Origin: Nitrospinaceae bacterium
GTDB taxonomy: Bacteria > Nitrospinota > Nitrospinia > Nitrospinales > JACRGP01
Length of the DNA: 56,295 nt
Assembly (NCBI GenBank): GCA_029261555.1
Contig: JAJDBB010000102.1
Coordinates: 1 to 56,295, forward strand
Reading direction: 5' to 3'
A model generated the notes under the pieces. It did not search any database and had not been told where the DNA came from. It saw only the letters and a program-made list of their open reading frames with translations. Positions 41,834 through 50,614 of this stretch are shown here, one piece after another; position 1 is the first letter of the stretch, and the number at the start of each line of letters is the position of its first letter. The position numbers were made by a program, and so were the translations under genes.

Positions 41834-41912
41834 TGAGCGTCCAAATCGAAATTTAATGCCGAATCGCCCCTTGCCGGGGTCCAAAAAGCGGTCATCGGCG
41901 GGGTCGAAATCC

Positions 41913-41941
41913 TTGACAAGGCCAAAAGGATTCGCTAGGAT
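41913..41941 (+). promoter_or_regulatory. sigma70 promoter of rplU-rpmA-obg
   Basis: TTGACA (41913-41918), a 17-nt spacer and TAGGAT (41936-41941) form a strong promoter. Transcription should start near 41948, giving a leader of about 85 nt before rplU. It lies between divergent genes. Confidence 0.75.
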
Positions 41942-41947
41942 AGCGCT

Positions 41948-42031
41948 TTACGGAAATCCGGCCAATGCATTTTTTCAGCCCACTCCTTTTTTGTGGGTTG
42001 TTTTTTTGGCGCTTTTTTACAGGAGAGTTAC
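41948..42031 (+). promoter_or_regulatory. rplU leader, possible autoregulatory RNA
   Basis: The leader holds the hairpins CGGAAATCCG near 41950 and GCCCAC(N9)GTGGGT near 41978-41999, followed by a T-run, and ends with an ACAGGAGAGTTAC ribosome site. Ribosomal L21 leaders are known in several bacteria; whether this belongs to that family needs a covariance search. Confidence 0.4.
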
Positions 42032-42346
42032 ATGTTCGCCGTTATTCAAACAGGCGGGAAACAATTTACGGTTTCCGAGGGCGATACCATTCGGGTGGAA
42101 AAACTGGACACTCCCGTCGGGGAATCGGTGACGCTGAACCAGGTAATGATGGTCGGCGAAGGAGAGCAAGTTCAAGTCGGCGCTCCTATGCTGGAGGGTT
42201 GCACCGTGAACGGCGAGGTCACCCGTCAGTTCAAGGATAAAAAGATCATCGTGTTCAAAAAGAAGCGGAGAAAAGGTTACCGCCGCAAGAACGGTCACCG
42301 TCAGTTTATCACCGAATTAAAGATCACCGGAATTCAAACCAAGTAG
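42032..42346 (+). CDS. rplU: 50S ribosomal protein L21
   Basis: The 104-aa protein starts [18 protein letters not shown] and contains [20 protein letters not shown], standard L21 motifs. L21 binds 23S rRNA. The start at 42032 follows a GGAGAG ribosome site; the ORF from 41993 is an unneeded extension. Order rplU-rpmA-obg is the usual bacterial arrangement. It is 10 bp ahead of rpmA. Confidence 0.97.
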   Translation: MFAVIQTGGKQFTVSEGDTIRVEKLDTPVGESVTLNQVMMVGEGEQVQVGAPMLEGCTVNGEVTRQFKDKKIIVFKKKRRKGYRRKNGHRQFITELKITGIQTK

Positions 42347-42356
42347 AGGAATCCAA

Positions 42357-42614
42357 ATGTCTCATAAAAAAGGACAGGGAAGCACCACCAACGGACGCGA
42401 CAGCATTGGCAAGCGTTTGGGCGTGAAACGTTTTGGCGGGCAAGTCGTCAAGGCTGGCGAAATTCTGGTTCGCCAGCGCGGCACGAAATTCCACGCAGGC
42501 TCCAACGTTGGAGTGGGAAGCGACTACACGTTGTTTGCCAAGGCGCCGGGACAGGTCAAGTTCGAACATTATTCCCGCACCCGGAAAAAGATCAGCGTTT
42601 ACCCCGCCGTTTAG
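42357..42614 (+). CDS. rpmA: 50S ribosomal protein L27
   Basis: The 85-aa protein begins [20 protein letters not shown], with the conserved basic N-terminus that reaches the peptidyl-transferase centre and no cleavable leader as found in Firmicutes. [13 protein letters not shown] follows. The extension downstream to obg contains GGCCTAAGGCC followed by a T-run near 42690-42706, possibly a weak terminator or attenuator. Confidence 0.97.
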   Translation: MSHKKGQGSTTNGRDSIGKRLGVKRFGGQVVKAGEILVRQRGTKFHAGSNVGVGSDYTLFAKAPGQVKFEHYSRTRKKISVYPAV

Positions 42615-42750
42615 TTTCAGAGAATTTCTAACAGGCCGATATTTTTCTTTCAGGCAACTCGCCAACCCCATTGAACAGGGTCGGCTCATGGCCTAAGGCC
42701 TTTTTTAGAAACGTACTTGAAGTTCTTCTTTTTCCTTCCCCCTCCCGTGA

Positions 42751-43806
<1,056 letters not shown>

Positions 43807-43807
43807 A

Positions 43808-46327
43808 TCAACCGATTTCGAATTCCTTGAAATTCACTTTTTTCACTTTTCCGCCCTGGATGGATTTGTTCATCGCCTTCATCAGTTTTTTCTTTAGTTT
43901 CTCTTTCACATAAAGTATGTCGTTGTAAAAAGTCCTGCCCAGAAACTGCTCCACCGTCGAAACCATAATTTTTTCAAACACTGGAAGAGATTTGCGAACC
44001 ATGGCCGCCGTCTTGCCGTTCTCAAGCTCTATTTCCAAGGTGAAGCTTAGAACCCTGAGGTCCGTGGGGTTGAAGGCGACCGGCATGATGGCGCCCATGC
44101 TCACGGTCTTCTCCTGCTCTTCAAGCGGAACGGAATCCGCCTGGCTGTCGGGTTGGACCGCAGATTCCGTTCCCGGCTGTTCTGAACCGCTCTCGCTCAA
44201 TTGATCTGCGGGGGGCGTCGGTTTTTGATCCGCGCTTTCCCCTGTCGGCGTTTCAGGTTCTTGTTTCGGCGAAGCCTGTTTGTCGGTAGCCTGCTCCTGA
44301 CCCGGCGCCGGATCCTTGAGTCCCGGTTCGGCGGGTTGTTTCTTTTCCGGTTCCACCGGCAAAGAGGGAACCTTGGCCTGTTGAGGAGCGGGCGATTTGG
44401 ATTCCATCAATTCCGGCGGAGCCAAGGTCTGCATGGCAAAATATCCGCCTCCAACTATTAGAAGAATCGCCGCCGCGACGCCCCCCATGACCATCTTGCC
44501 GCTTTTGGTTTCCGGCAATTTCATGGGCGGCAAAAAGGAGAGAATACCTTTCTTCTTTTTTATTTCCGTAGGGAAATCCTCTTCCTCGTCGTCGTAATCC
44601 TCTTCCCCCATGGCAAAGCCTTCCGAGTCGTCGACGGCGGTCTCGTATTCTTCTTCGCCGGTTTCCTCTTCCGCTTCCTCCTCAAACCCGGTCTCGCCCA
44701 ACGCGGCGTCCAGAGCGTCCTGCGTCAATTCCTCGCCGCCGTCGTCCTCAATGGGCGTTGCGGCGGCGACAGGCGCCGGAGCGGTTGGCGTCTTTTCACC
44801 GACGTCGCCAGGATCCTCCTGCTCGGCAAAAGCCTGCGCCCAAAGGTCTTCCTCGGAAAGCTCGGCGTTCTCTGCGACCGGTTCCGTAGCCTGGCCGACC
44901 ATACCTTCCACTTTTTCTTCGGCGGCAACTTCTGCTTTTGGTTCTTCGCTGGCCGCCTCCGTTTCGCCGAAAGCCTGCGCCCACATGTCGTCGTCTTCGA
45001 CGGCGGCTTCTGCAGGCTCCGTCGTCTGAGCGACGGGTTTTTCCTGTGGTTGTTCTTCGGCGGCAACTTCCGCTTTCGGTTCTTCGCTGGCCGCCTCCGT
45101 TTCGCCGAAAGCCTGCGCCCACATATCGTCTTCCTCGGCGGCGGCTTCCGCAGGTTCCGCAATTTCAGCGGGCGGCTCAATCTTTTCCTCTTCGGCCTTT
45201 GCCCCCGGAGGTCCTTCTTCCCCGGAGTTTCCATTCAGTGCGTCCAATCCCGCCAACGCTTCTCCCAACAAATCCCCCTGCGATTCAATATTATTATCGT
45301 CGGGTTGCAAAGGCGGCGCGGGTTTTTCCTCGATTACTTTTTCCAGGGTTTCCGCCGGGGTTTGGTTTTCATTCAACTCGTCCTGTTCGTCAAGCGCCTG
45401 CGCCCAAATATCGTCTTCGGACATTTCGGCGGACGCTACCGGTTCCTTTTCCCCTGTCTCCGGGGAAGGCGCCTCTGGAGTTTTATCTTGCGCTTCCAGC
45501 GGCAGGAACGGTTCCATCTCCGGCTCCTCGGAATGAGAAGTCGGGGGAGGTTCCTTTTCTTCCGCCAATTCTTCCGTAGCTTCCGCCGTCGGCTCCTCCG
45601 CAGGTTCTTCTTCTGAAGGGGAAGGAACCGCCTCGGCTTCTGCGGCGCCTTCTTCTACGGCCTCATTCCAAATGCTTTCCAGAAGAGCGTCGTCGTCCAA
45701 ATCCTCGTCATCATCCGTATTTTCCTCACCAACCGTCGCAGGTTCGGCCCCGTCTTCCTCTGCGTCTTCCTCCGACGCCGAAGAATTTGTTTCAGAGAGC
45801 GCCGGTTCTTCCTCTTCGGCGGATTTCCCCGGCGTATCTTCCGAGGAGGAATCCTCCTCGCTCTCTTGCGGTTCGTCCTGCGCGACGGGAGTCTCGGCGT
45901 CTTCCGCTTGTTCGGTGGGCGGCGCGATTCCGGTTCCCAAGTCCATGTCCGAATTCATGAAATCGTCCAGGAACCCGTCAAGATTATCCTCCAAATTTTC
46001 TTCCTGGGTGGAATCACCGGCAGAAGTTTCTTCGGAGTCGGTCCCCGCAACCTCCTGTTGCATTTCATCCTGGACCAGTTGACCCAGAAATTTGTCGATC
46101 TCGCTATTGGTCGCCTCGTCTGAGGCAGACGCGGACTCATCCTCTGCGGAAGCTCCCGGTTCCGCGCCCTGTCCGGGGCTATTATCCGGATCCGGCGTTG
46201 GGTTGTCGGAGGGTGGGGAGGGGCAAAACTGTTTATTGCATTTGGCGCATTGCAGAACCGCGTCCTCCGGATTTTCCGGAAGATCAATCTGGTAGGAGGT
46301 TTCGCAGTGAGGGCACTTTACATTCAT
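43808..46327 (-). CDS. zinc-ribbon protein with long acidic linker, one membrane helix and FliL-like C-terminal domain
   Basis: The 839-aa product starts with an MJ0042-type zinc ribbon (Cys5, 8, 27, 30). About 570 residues of Glu/Ala/Ser/Pro-rich disordered sequence follow, including four WAQA repeats (for example DDMWAQAFGETEAASEE, twice nearly identical). A membrane helix lies near 610-632, and a second Pro/Glu-rich stretch runs to about 735. The last 105 residues resemble FliL: LRVLSFTLEIELENGKTAAMV, RKSLPVFEKIMVSTVEQFL and VKKVNFKEFEIG. FliL domains sit in the periplasm near stators. The zinc ribbon would be cytoplasmic. An orphan FliL-like protein with a giant acidic tail is unusual. 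No other flagellar gene is adjacent. Confidence 0.8.
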   Translation of the reverse strand: MNVKCPHCETSYQIDLPENPEDAVLQCAKCNKQFCPSPPSDNPTPDPDNSPGQGAEPGASAEDESASASDEATNSEIDKFLGQLVQDEMQQEVAGTDSEETSAGDSTQEENLEDNLDGFLDDFMNSDMDLGTGIAPPTEQAEDAETPVAQDEPQESEEDSSSEDTPGKSAEEEEPALSETNSSASEEDAEEDGAEPATVGEENTDDDEDLDDDALLESIWNEAVEEGAAEAEAVPSPSEEEPAEEPTAEATEELAEEKEPPPTSHSEEPEMEPFLPLEAQDKTPEAPSPETGEKEPVASAEMSEDDIWAQALDEQDELNENQTPAETLEKVIEEKPAPPLQPDDNNIESQGDLLGEALAGLDALNGNSGEEGPPGAKAEEEKIEPPAEIAEPAEAAAEEDDMWAQAFGETEAASEEPKAEVAAEEQPQEKPVAQTTEPAEAAVEDDDMWAQAFGETEAASEEPKAEVAAEEKVEGMVGQATEPVAENAELSEEDLWAQAFAEQEDPGDVGEKTPTAPAPVAAATPIEDDGGEELTQDALDAALGETGFEEEAEEETGEEEYETAVDDSEGFAMGEEDYDDEEEDFPTEIKKKKGILSFLPPMKLPETKSGKMVMGGVAAAILLIVGGGYFAMQTLAPPELMESKSPAPQQAKVPSLPVEPEKKQPAEPGLKDPAPGQEQATDKQASPKQEPETPTGESADQKPTPPADQLSESGSEQPGTESAVQPDSQADSVPLEEQEKTVSMGAIMPVAFNPTDLRVLSFTLEIELENGKTAAMVRKSLPVFEKIMVSTVEQFLGRTFYNDILYVKEKLKKKLMKAMNKSIQGGKVKKVNFKEFEIG
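44915..45190 (-). repeat. tandem 138-bp coding repeat (two near-identical units)
   Basis: Within the acidic region of the zinc-ribbon gene, a 138-bp (46-codon) unit starting at 44915 recurs at 45053 with a near-identical section of about 60 bp. Each unit encodes WAQAFGETEAASEEPKAEVA. Slippage or unequal recombination is likely. Two more diverged WAQA units lie at both sides. Confidence 0.75.
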
Positions 46328-46405
46328 AAGAGTATATTTTTTAATGGCTTATGCATATTCATTATATTCCATTTTTATAGAATGGCAAGCCCGGTCAAGG
46401 AAGGA

Positions 46406-46434
46406 TTGACAGGGAATTTAGAAATCAGTATAAT
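46406..46434 (+). promoter_or_regulatory. perfect-consensus sigma70 promoter
   Basis: TTGACA (46406-46411), exactly 17 nt, and TATAAT (46429-46434) match the sigma70 consensus perfectly. Transcription would begin near 46441, about 135 nt ahead of the lytic transglycosylase ATG, and the leader is structured. Confidence 0.85.
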
Positions 46435-46440
46435 CCGCTC

Positions 46441-46543
46441 TATAAGCTTGGGAGTTCAACTTTCAGGCATCCGTATCGTATTTGTCAGACTTTCCCTTCC
46501 GGCGACGTCTCTCCTGGCCGGAAAATGATAGACTCAGCTTATA
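46441..46543 (+). ncRNA. structured leader or small RNA candidate
   Basis: The predicted transcript begins with TATAAGCT (46441-46448), which pairs with AGCTTATA (46536-46543). Inside, TTCCGGC (46497-46503) pairs with GCCGGAA (46517-46523). A roughly 100-nt RNA closed by its own 5' end follows from the promoter position. It may be a riboswitch-like leader of the transglycosylase gene or an independent small RNA. I recognise no known riboswitch motif. Confidence 0.4.
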
Positions 46544-46575
46544 GTTATCATTCATAACCATTTTGGAAATCGGCT

Positions 46576-47244
46576 ATGTTTTTCTCATCCACCCCGAATG
46601 CGGCGCTGTCCATTTTATTGACTATTGGATTGTTAGGTGTTTATACGGGAGAATCTAATGGAAACTTAAGAGGGGTTTCGCCTTTTTTTTACCAGTTGGA
46701 GCGGTTGGAGGAAAATTTCTTCCAAAAGGTTTCTCAGGAACGGAAGACCCACGATCAGGATTATCAAACTCAGGTCCAGGATAAAATCCAGAGGGTAATT
46801 TCCCGGTACAAGACGGGATTAAAAAACGACGCCCTCTCTGAAATCCCTCAGGCCATCATCCACGCCAGTCAAAAGTACGGTTACGATCCTCTGTTTTTAA
46901 CCGCTGTGATTGTGGCGGAAAGCTCCTTTTACAACTGGGCCAAGTCAAAACAGGGCGCCATGGGCTTGATGCAAGTCCGGCTTCCCACGGGTTCCGCTAT
47001 CGCCACGGCCGCCGAGGTGCAGTGGAAAGGCAAACCCACCTTGTATGACCCGAAAGCCAACATCGCTCTGGGCGCCCATTACCTGGATAAGATGGTGCAA
47101 CGGTTTGGCGATTTGGCTCTAGCTTTGGAAGCCTACAACCACGGCCCCACTCAAATAGATCGTTATTTGAGAAAAGGCTACCGTCCCAAGCGATATTCCC
47201 AAAAAGTATTCAAACATTACAGCGCCCTCCGTCATTCCATTTAA
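46576..47244 (+). CDS. lytic transglycosylase (SLT family)
   Basis: The 222-aa protein has a signal or anchor (1-25), a helical stretch (40-85), and the Slt domain. VIVAESSFYNWAKSKQGAMGLMQV has the catalytic Glu in AESSF and the GLMQ motif. ALEAYNHGP, close to the AYNxG signature, follows. It cleaves peptidoglycan glycan strands to make anhydro-muropeptides. It is expressed from the consensus promoter at 46406 with a folded leader. A hairpin terminator candidate lies about 40 bp after the stop. Confidence 0.9.
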   Translation: MFFSSTPNAALSILLTIGLLGVYTGESNGNLRGVSPFFYQLERLEENFFQKVSQERKTHDQDYQTQVQDKIQRVISRYKTGLKNDALSEIPQAIIHASQKYGYDPLFLTAVIVAESSFYNWAKSKQGAMGLMQVRLPTGSAIATAAEVQWKGKPTLYDPKANIALGAHYLDKMVQRFGDLALALEAYNHGPTQIDRYLRKGYRPKRYSQKVFKHYSALRHSI

Positions 47245-47281
47245 TTCGCCAATAAAACTTTGGTCGGCTGTTTTACGAAAA

Positions 47282-47307
47282 GGGTCGGCCTTTTTCATTT
47301 CCGACCC
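47282..47307 (+). terminator. possible terminator after lytic transglycosylase
   Basis: GGGTCGG (47282-47288) and CCGACCC (47301-47307) form a 7-bp perfect stem with a 12-nt loop. The T-run follows only 9 nt later, so it is weaker than a classical intrinsic terminator. Confidence 0.35.
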
Positions 47308-47370
47308 AGGCCTCATTTTTTGTGATAGGAAAAGGTCCAAACTGCGCAATGGCATATTCCCGTTGATAAA

Positions 47371-47817
47371 ATGACGTCTCTCCCCTCGCAAAAAATCCGG
47401 TTGGCCTGCGTTTTGGCTATTTTGTGCGGATCATTGCTTTTGACGTCCTGCTATTACACGCCGGAAGTCGTTCGCGCGTTTGACGGCGAATACAGCGAAG
47501 CAAAAAACCAGCAGATCATCACAGAGTATTGCCAGAGTTGCCACCTGCACAGAAATTTTGATCCCGAATCGCATGTGGACGAAGCGCGCGCCTTTTATAA
47601 AAAACCCCTGTACCAGTCGTCCCGGGCCTGCCGATTATGCCATTACGTCGACGATAATTTTGTCGGCGACGAAATAACGCGCAGTACTCGCCGTCCCAGC
47701 GAGGTGAGGCGCGGCAAATACCGAGCTTTCGAAAAAGAATTCATTCATGATTTGAAGAAGGCGCGGTCCGGGAAAAAAATTAAAAAGAAGAAAAAATCTT
47801 TTTGGAATTTCTTTTAG
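47371..47817 (+). CDS. diheme cytochrome c lipoprotein
   Basis: The 148-aa product has a lipoprotein signal ending LLLTSCYY (Cys27) and two CxxCH heme-binding motifs, CQSCH and CRLCH, about 34 residues apart, so it should bind two c-type hemes. A Lys-rich C-terminus (KKIKKKKKSFWNFF) ends the protein. It should face the periplasm on the outer or inner membrane. Distal heme ligands cannot be assigned. Its 3' end abuts the FimV-like gene; the TTG at 47802 lies inside it. The short inter-heme region does not match a named cytochrome family. Confidence 0.82.
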   Translation: MTSLPSQKIRLACVLAILCGSLLLTSCYYTPEVVRAFDGEYSEAKNQQIITEYCQSCHLHRNFDPESHVDEARAFYKKPLYQSSRACRLCHYVDDNFVGDEITRSTRRPSEVRRGKYRAFEKEFIHDLKKARSGKKIKKKKKSFWNFF

Positions 47818-47834
47818 AATCAGGATCCCACGTT

Positions 47835-49820
47835 TTGAATCCCCACAAACGATCCATAATTTTTTTTATATTCATCTTCCCTTTCGCGGCGGTTTTTTGG
47901 ACGTCGTTCGCCCACGCGCTTTCTCTGGGTTCCATCGATATAAAAGCCGGGTTTGGAGAAAAATTCGACGCAGAGATTGAATTATTTCAGGCCAATACGG
48001 AATCGTTGCGGGTTTTCGTCGGTAGCGCCGAGGATTATCAGAGACTGGAAAAACCCCGGGCAACGCTGGTCGACGACCTCAGGGTCCACGTTTCGGAATG
48101 GGTACGCGATAAAAGAATCATCCGCGTGTTTTCGGACAAACCTCTGTTTTATCCCTCGTTCAATCTGGTGGTTCGGGTGGAAACCGAAGGCGGAACCTTG
48201 CTGGAAAATTATCTCGTGGCGGTGGACTTCCGCCAAAGCGTGAAGTTGGGATTGAAAGGCCGGAAAACGGTGGGGGAACTTGAGAAAGCCCCAGCGCCAG
48301 GCGCCAACGAACCCGTCCTCCTGGAAAAAGCCGAAATTGAAAAAGAGCCCCAACCGACTCCCGTGCAAGCGGCGCCCGTTTCCCCTGTAGACCAGCCGGA
48401 GCATGAACCAAAGAAGGAAACCTCTCCAAATTCGGAAGAACCGCCCGCTCCGAAATCTAAACCGATTGTTGAAACGGTGGCGGTGGAACCCGAAGCTCCC
48501 GAAAAACAAATTGAAGAACCTGAAACAAAACCGGAACCGAAGCCAATACCTAAACCAGAACCAAAGCCAAAATCTCCGCTCGCGGGCGAGCCGGTTCTGG
48601 AGTTGGTCCGGCGCGGCGATTCACTTTTCAAAATTTCCCAGCGCCTGAAAATCGAACCCGGCCAGGCCGCTCGCTTTGCCGTAGCCGTGTGGATGGACAA
48701 CAAAGATAAGTTCCTGGGCGGCAACGTGCATGGAGTCCAGGAAGGTGCGTCGCTGAATTTAGCCGCCCTGTCCGCGCGCATGGAGGAGATCGACGACAGC
48801 GCCGCGCGTGAAATACTCAAGTCGCAGTGGAAAGAATGGAAAAATCGCTCCGGCCAATTGGAAGAGGCGGAGGCAGATGGAACAGACGGACCGGTTGTGG
48901 AAGCGGCTTTGCCCGCCGGCAAAAACCCCGACCCCGAAGGCTTGTTCCGTTTGCTGGAAGATTGGAAAACCTCGTGGGAAAGTGGCGACCTGGAGCGGCA
49001 CTTGAGCCATTTCACCGACGGTACCCCCGAGAGAGAGGAAGACTGGCTGAAGGAACGTTATGCGTATCTGGCCGACTATAAAAGAAAAATTTTTCAGGAT
49101 AATAAGAACGTAAAGGTCGATATTGGCAAGCCGGTTGTCGAAAAGAGAAGAAGTTATTGGCTGATTTCCTTTGATCAAAATTTTCGCTCGGATAGCTCGG
49201 AAAATGCCGGAAGGAAAACTTTAAAACTGGTCCGACGCGATGGAGATTGGAAAATTTTAAACGAATGGATTCACTTGCGCAAATCCGGCGGCGCTAAAAA
49301 GGATTTGGAGGAGCAAAAAGAATCCGTGGCGGACGCCGCGGGGCCGATGGAATCGCCCTTTGTCGTTCATATTTCGGATCATGACGACCTGGATTCCGCG
49401 ACGCGGGCCGTCAATCAGTTGCGGCGCAAAGGGTATGGCGCGTATTCGTCTCTGGCCGGCGGAGATGGTGAAGGAAAGCGACTCTACCAGGTTTTTGTGG
49501 GACGGTTTTCGGATTGGGATGAAACCGAGCGGGTAACGAAATCGGTTCGCCGCATGGACGCCGGGAAAAGCGCCGCGCCGGTGCGGTTTCCCTACACTCT
49601 GGAGACCGGAACTTTCACAAACGATCGGGAAGCCATTGAGTTTGTGAAGGCGTTGCGAGGAAAAGGTTTTTCCTCATACCTGCATCGTTCGTTCGCCAAC
49701 GGAGCCGGGTCGATGCAGATCAAGGTAATGGCGGGGGCGTACCGGGGGAAAAAAGAGCTGGAAGCGGCGACGTTGGAAATGCAGATAAAAGGAATCGCCT
49801 ACTCTATCGCCGCTCCTTAA
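47835..49820 (+). CDS. FimV-like protein with NTF2-like and two SPOR domains
   Basis: The 661-aa protein has a signal peptide (to about 29, ending FAHA) and a FimV-type N-terminal domain (LGSIDIKAGFGEKFDAEIELF, FNLVVRVETEGG). A Pro/Glu-rich linker (140-250), a LysM-like or FimV peptidoglycan-binding motif (LVRRGDSLFKISQRLKI) and an NTF2-like domain (LLEDWKTSWESGDLERHLSHFTDG) follow. Two SPOR domains (FVVHISDHDDLDSATRAVNQL; FTNDREAIEFVKALRGKG) end it. SPOR binds denuded glycan strands at the septum. A TTG start at 47835 after AGGATCCCACG is preferred to the TTG at 47802. The operon with a diheme lipoprotein is unusual. Confidence 0.82.
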   Translation: MNPHKRSIIFFIFIFPFAAVFWTSFAHALSLGSIDIKAGFGEKFDAEIELFQANTESLRVFVGSAEDYQRLEKPRATLVDDLRVHVSEWVRDKRIIRVFSDKPLFYPSFNLVVRVETEGGTLLENYLVAVDFRQSVKLGLKGRKTVGELEKAPAPGANEPVLLEKAEIEKEPQPTPVQAAPVSPVDQPEHEPKKETSPNSEEPPAPKSKPIVETVAVEPEAPEKQIEEPETKPEPKPIPKPEPKPKSPLAGEPVLELVRRGDSLFKISQRLKIEPGQAARFAVAVWMDNKDKFLGGNVHGVQEGASLNLAALSARMEEIDDSAAREILKSQWKEWKNRSGQLEEAEADGTDGPVVEAALPAGKNPDPEGLFRLLEDWKTSWESGDLERHLSHFTDGTPEREEDWLKERYAYLADYKRKIFQDNKNVKVDIGKPVVEKRRSYWLISFDQNFRSDSSENAGRKTLKLVRRDGDWKILNEWIHLRKSGGAKKDLEEQKESVADAAGPMESPFVVHISDHDDLDSATRAVNQLRRKGYGAYSSLAGGDGEGKRLYQVFVGRFSDWDETERVTKSVRRMDAGKSAAPVRFPYTLETGTFTNDREAIEFVKALRGKGFSSYLHRSFANGAGSMQIKVMAGAYRGKKELEAATLEMQIKGIAYSIAAP

Positions 49821-49916
49821 TCAGGCCTGCGCCTGGAGGCAGATAGCGTAACGTTTAGGGGGAGCGGCCCAGGCTTTGGTGAGCTTGTATCTTGAATGCA
49901 GTAGCGAAAGTTCGGC
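49821..49916 (+). repeat. dispersed repeat, copy 7
   Basis: The core TCAGGCCTGCGCCTGG (49821-49836; first base mismatched) starts immediately after the TAA of the FimV-like gene. AGGCAGATAGCGTAACGTTT and GG follow, closely matching copies 5 and 6. A further hairpin CCGGGCGTTGCCCGG lies at 49966-49980. The right boundary is approximate. Confidence 0.75.
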
Positions 49917-50002
49917 AGGCTGGGTTTAGAATTTTAAAAAACTTTCCAATCGCCAACTGTCACCACCGGGCGTTGCCCGGTCAGCGGTCCGCTGGCAAAA
50001 AA

Positions 50003-50040
50003 AAAAGCCGCCCGTCGTGAGACCGGCGGCTTTTCTTTTT
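50003..50040 (-). terminator. bidirectional intrinsic terminator
   Basis: AAAAGCCGCC (50003-50012) pairs with GGCGGCTTTT (50025-50034) over a 12-nt loop, with T-runs on both sides. On the minus strand a 10-nt T-run follows, ending the HU gene. On the plus strand it can stop transcripts from the FimV-like operon. Confidence 0.85.
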
Positions 50041-50047
50041 TTATTTT

Positions 50048-50326
50048 TTACAAAGAATTCTTTAGCGTAGGCGCTGGTTTGAAACCTACCGTTTTGCTAG
50101 CCTTAATCTTGATTTCCTCGCCGGTCTGGGGATTCCGTCCTTTTCTCGCTTTACGGCTTCTCACCGTAAAAGTTCCAAAGCTAGGATAAGCAAAGCGTTT
50201 ATCCTTTTTGATCGCTTTCCCCATCGCGTCAAAAGCTGCGTCCAAAACGTCCCCGGCCAATCGCTTGGTCAAATTGTCGTCTTTGCAACCTTTAATTACT
50301 GCGGTGATCAAATCGTCCTTAGTCAT
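50048..50326 (-). CDS. HU-family DNA-binding protein
   Basis: The 92-aa protein is a bacterial histone-like HU/IHF monomer: MTKDDLITAVIKGCKDDN, then YPSFGTFTVRSRKARKGRNPQTGEEIKI with the conserved beta-arm (RNPQTG with intercalating Pro), and VGFKPAPTLKN. It bends and compacts DNA. The ATG at 50326 follows an AAGGAGGGG ribosome site. Transcription is from the promoter at 50389-50416 and stops at the terminator at 50003-50034. Confidence 0.94.
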   Translation of the reverse strand: MTKDDLITAVIKGCKDDNLTKRLAGDVLDAAFDAMGKAIKKDKRFAYPSFGTFTVRSRKARKGRNPQTGEEIKIKASKTVGFKPAPTLKNSL

Positions 50327-50388
50327 CAATTCCCCTCCTTAAAATCATGTTTGGTCTGGCAGGATCGGTGCACTACATGGCAGGCGAT

Positions 50389-50416
50389 ATTATAAAAAAC
50401 CGAGCCGGAATGTCAA
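50389..50416 (-). promoter_or_regulatory. consensus promoter for HU gene
   Basis: On the minus strand TTGACA (50416 to 50411), 16 nt and TATAAT (50394 to 50389) match the consensus fully. It lies about 65 nt before the HU start, an ideal position for this highly expressed gene. Confidence 0.85.
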
Positions 50417-50614
50417 TTTAAAAATTCTATCTAAAGGCGGTATTATGGGCCGAAAGCGAACTTTGCCCCCTCATGATTTATTTGATTTTTCATTCTTATG
50501 GTACACTTGAGTTTCAAATAATATGTATGAAACCGTTTAAAATCAACAAACTATTTTCGTCCTGGAACCTGCCTTCCGGACGATGAAAATTCTTTTTAAA
50601 CTCCGGAGAAAAAA

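Noticed and set aside
42681-42706. GGCCTAAGGCC with T-run after rpmA as a terminator
   Set aside because: The stem is only 4 bp with a 3-nt loop; it is noted under rpmA but not called.
44610-45029. Ser-rich plus-strand frame of 139 codons
   Set aside because: It is the antisense of the Glu/Ala-rich region of the zinc-ribbon gene; Ser runs come from antisense of GAA/GAG codons.
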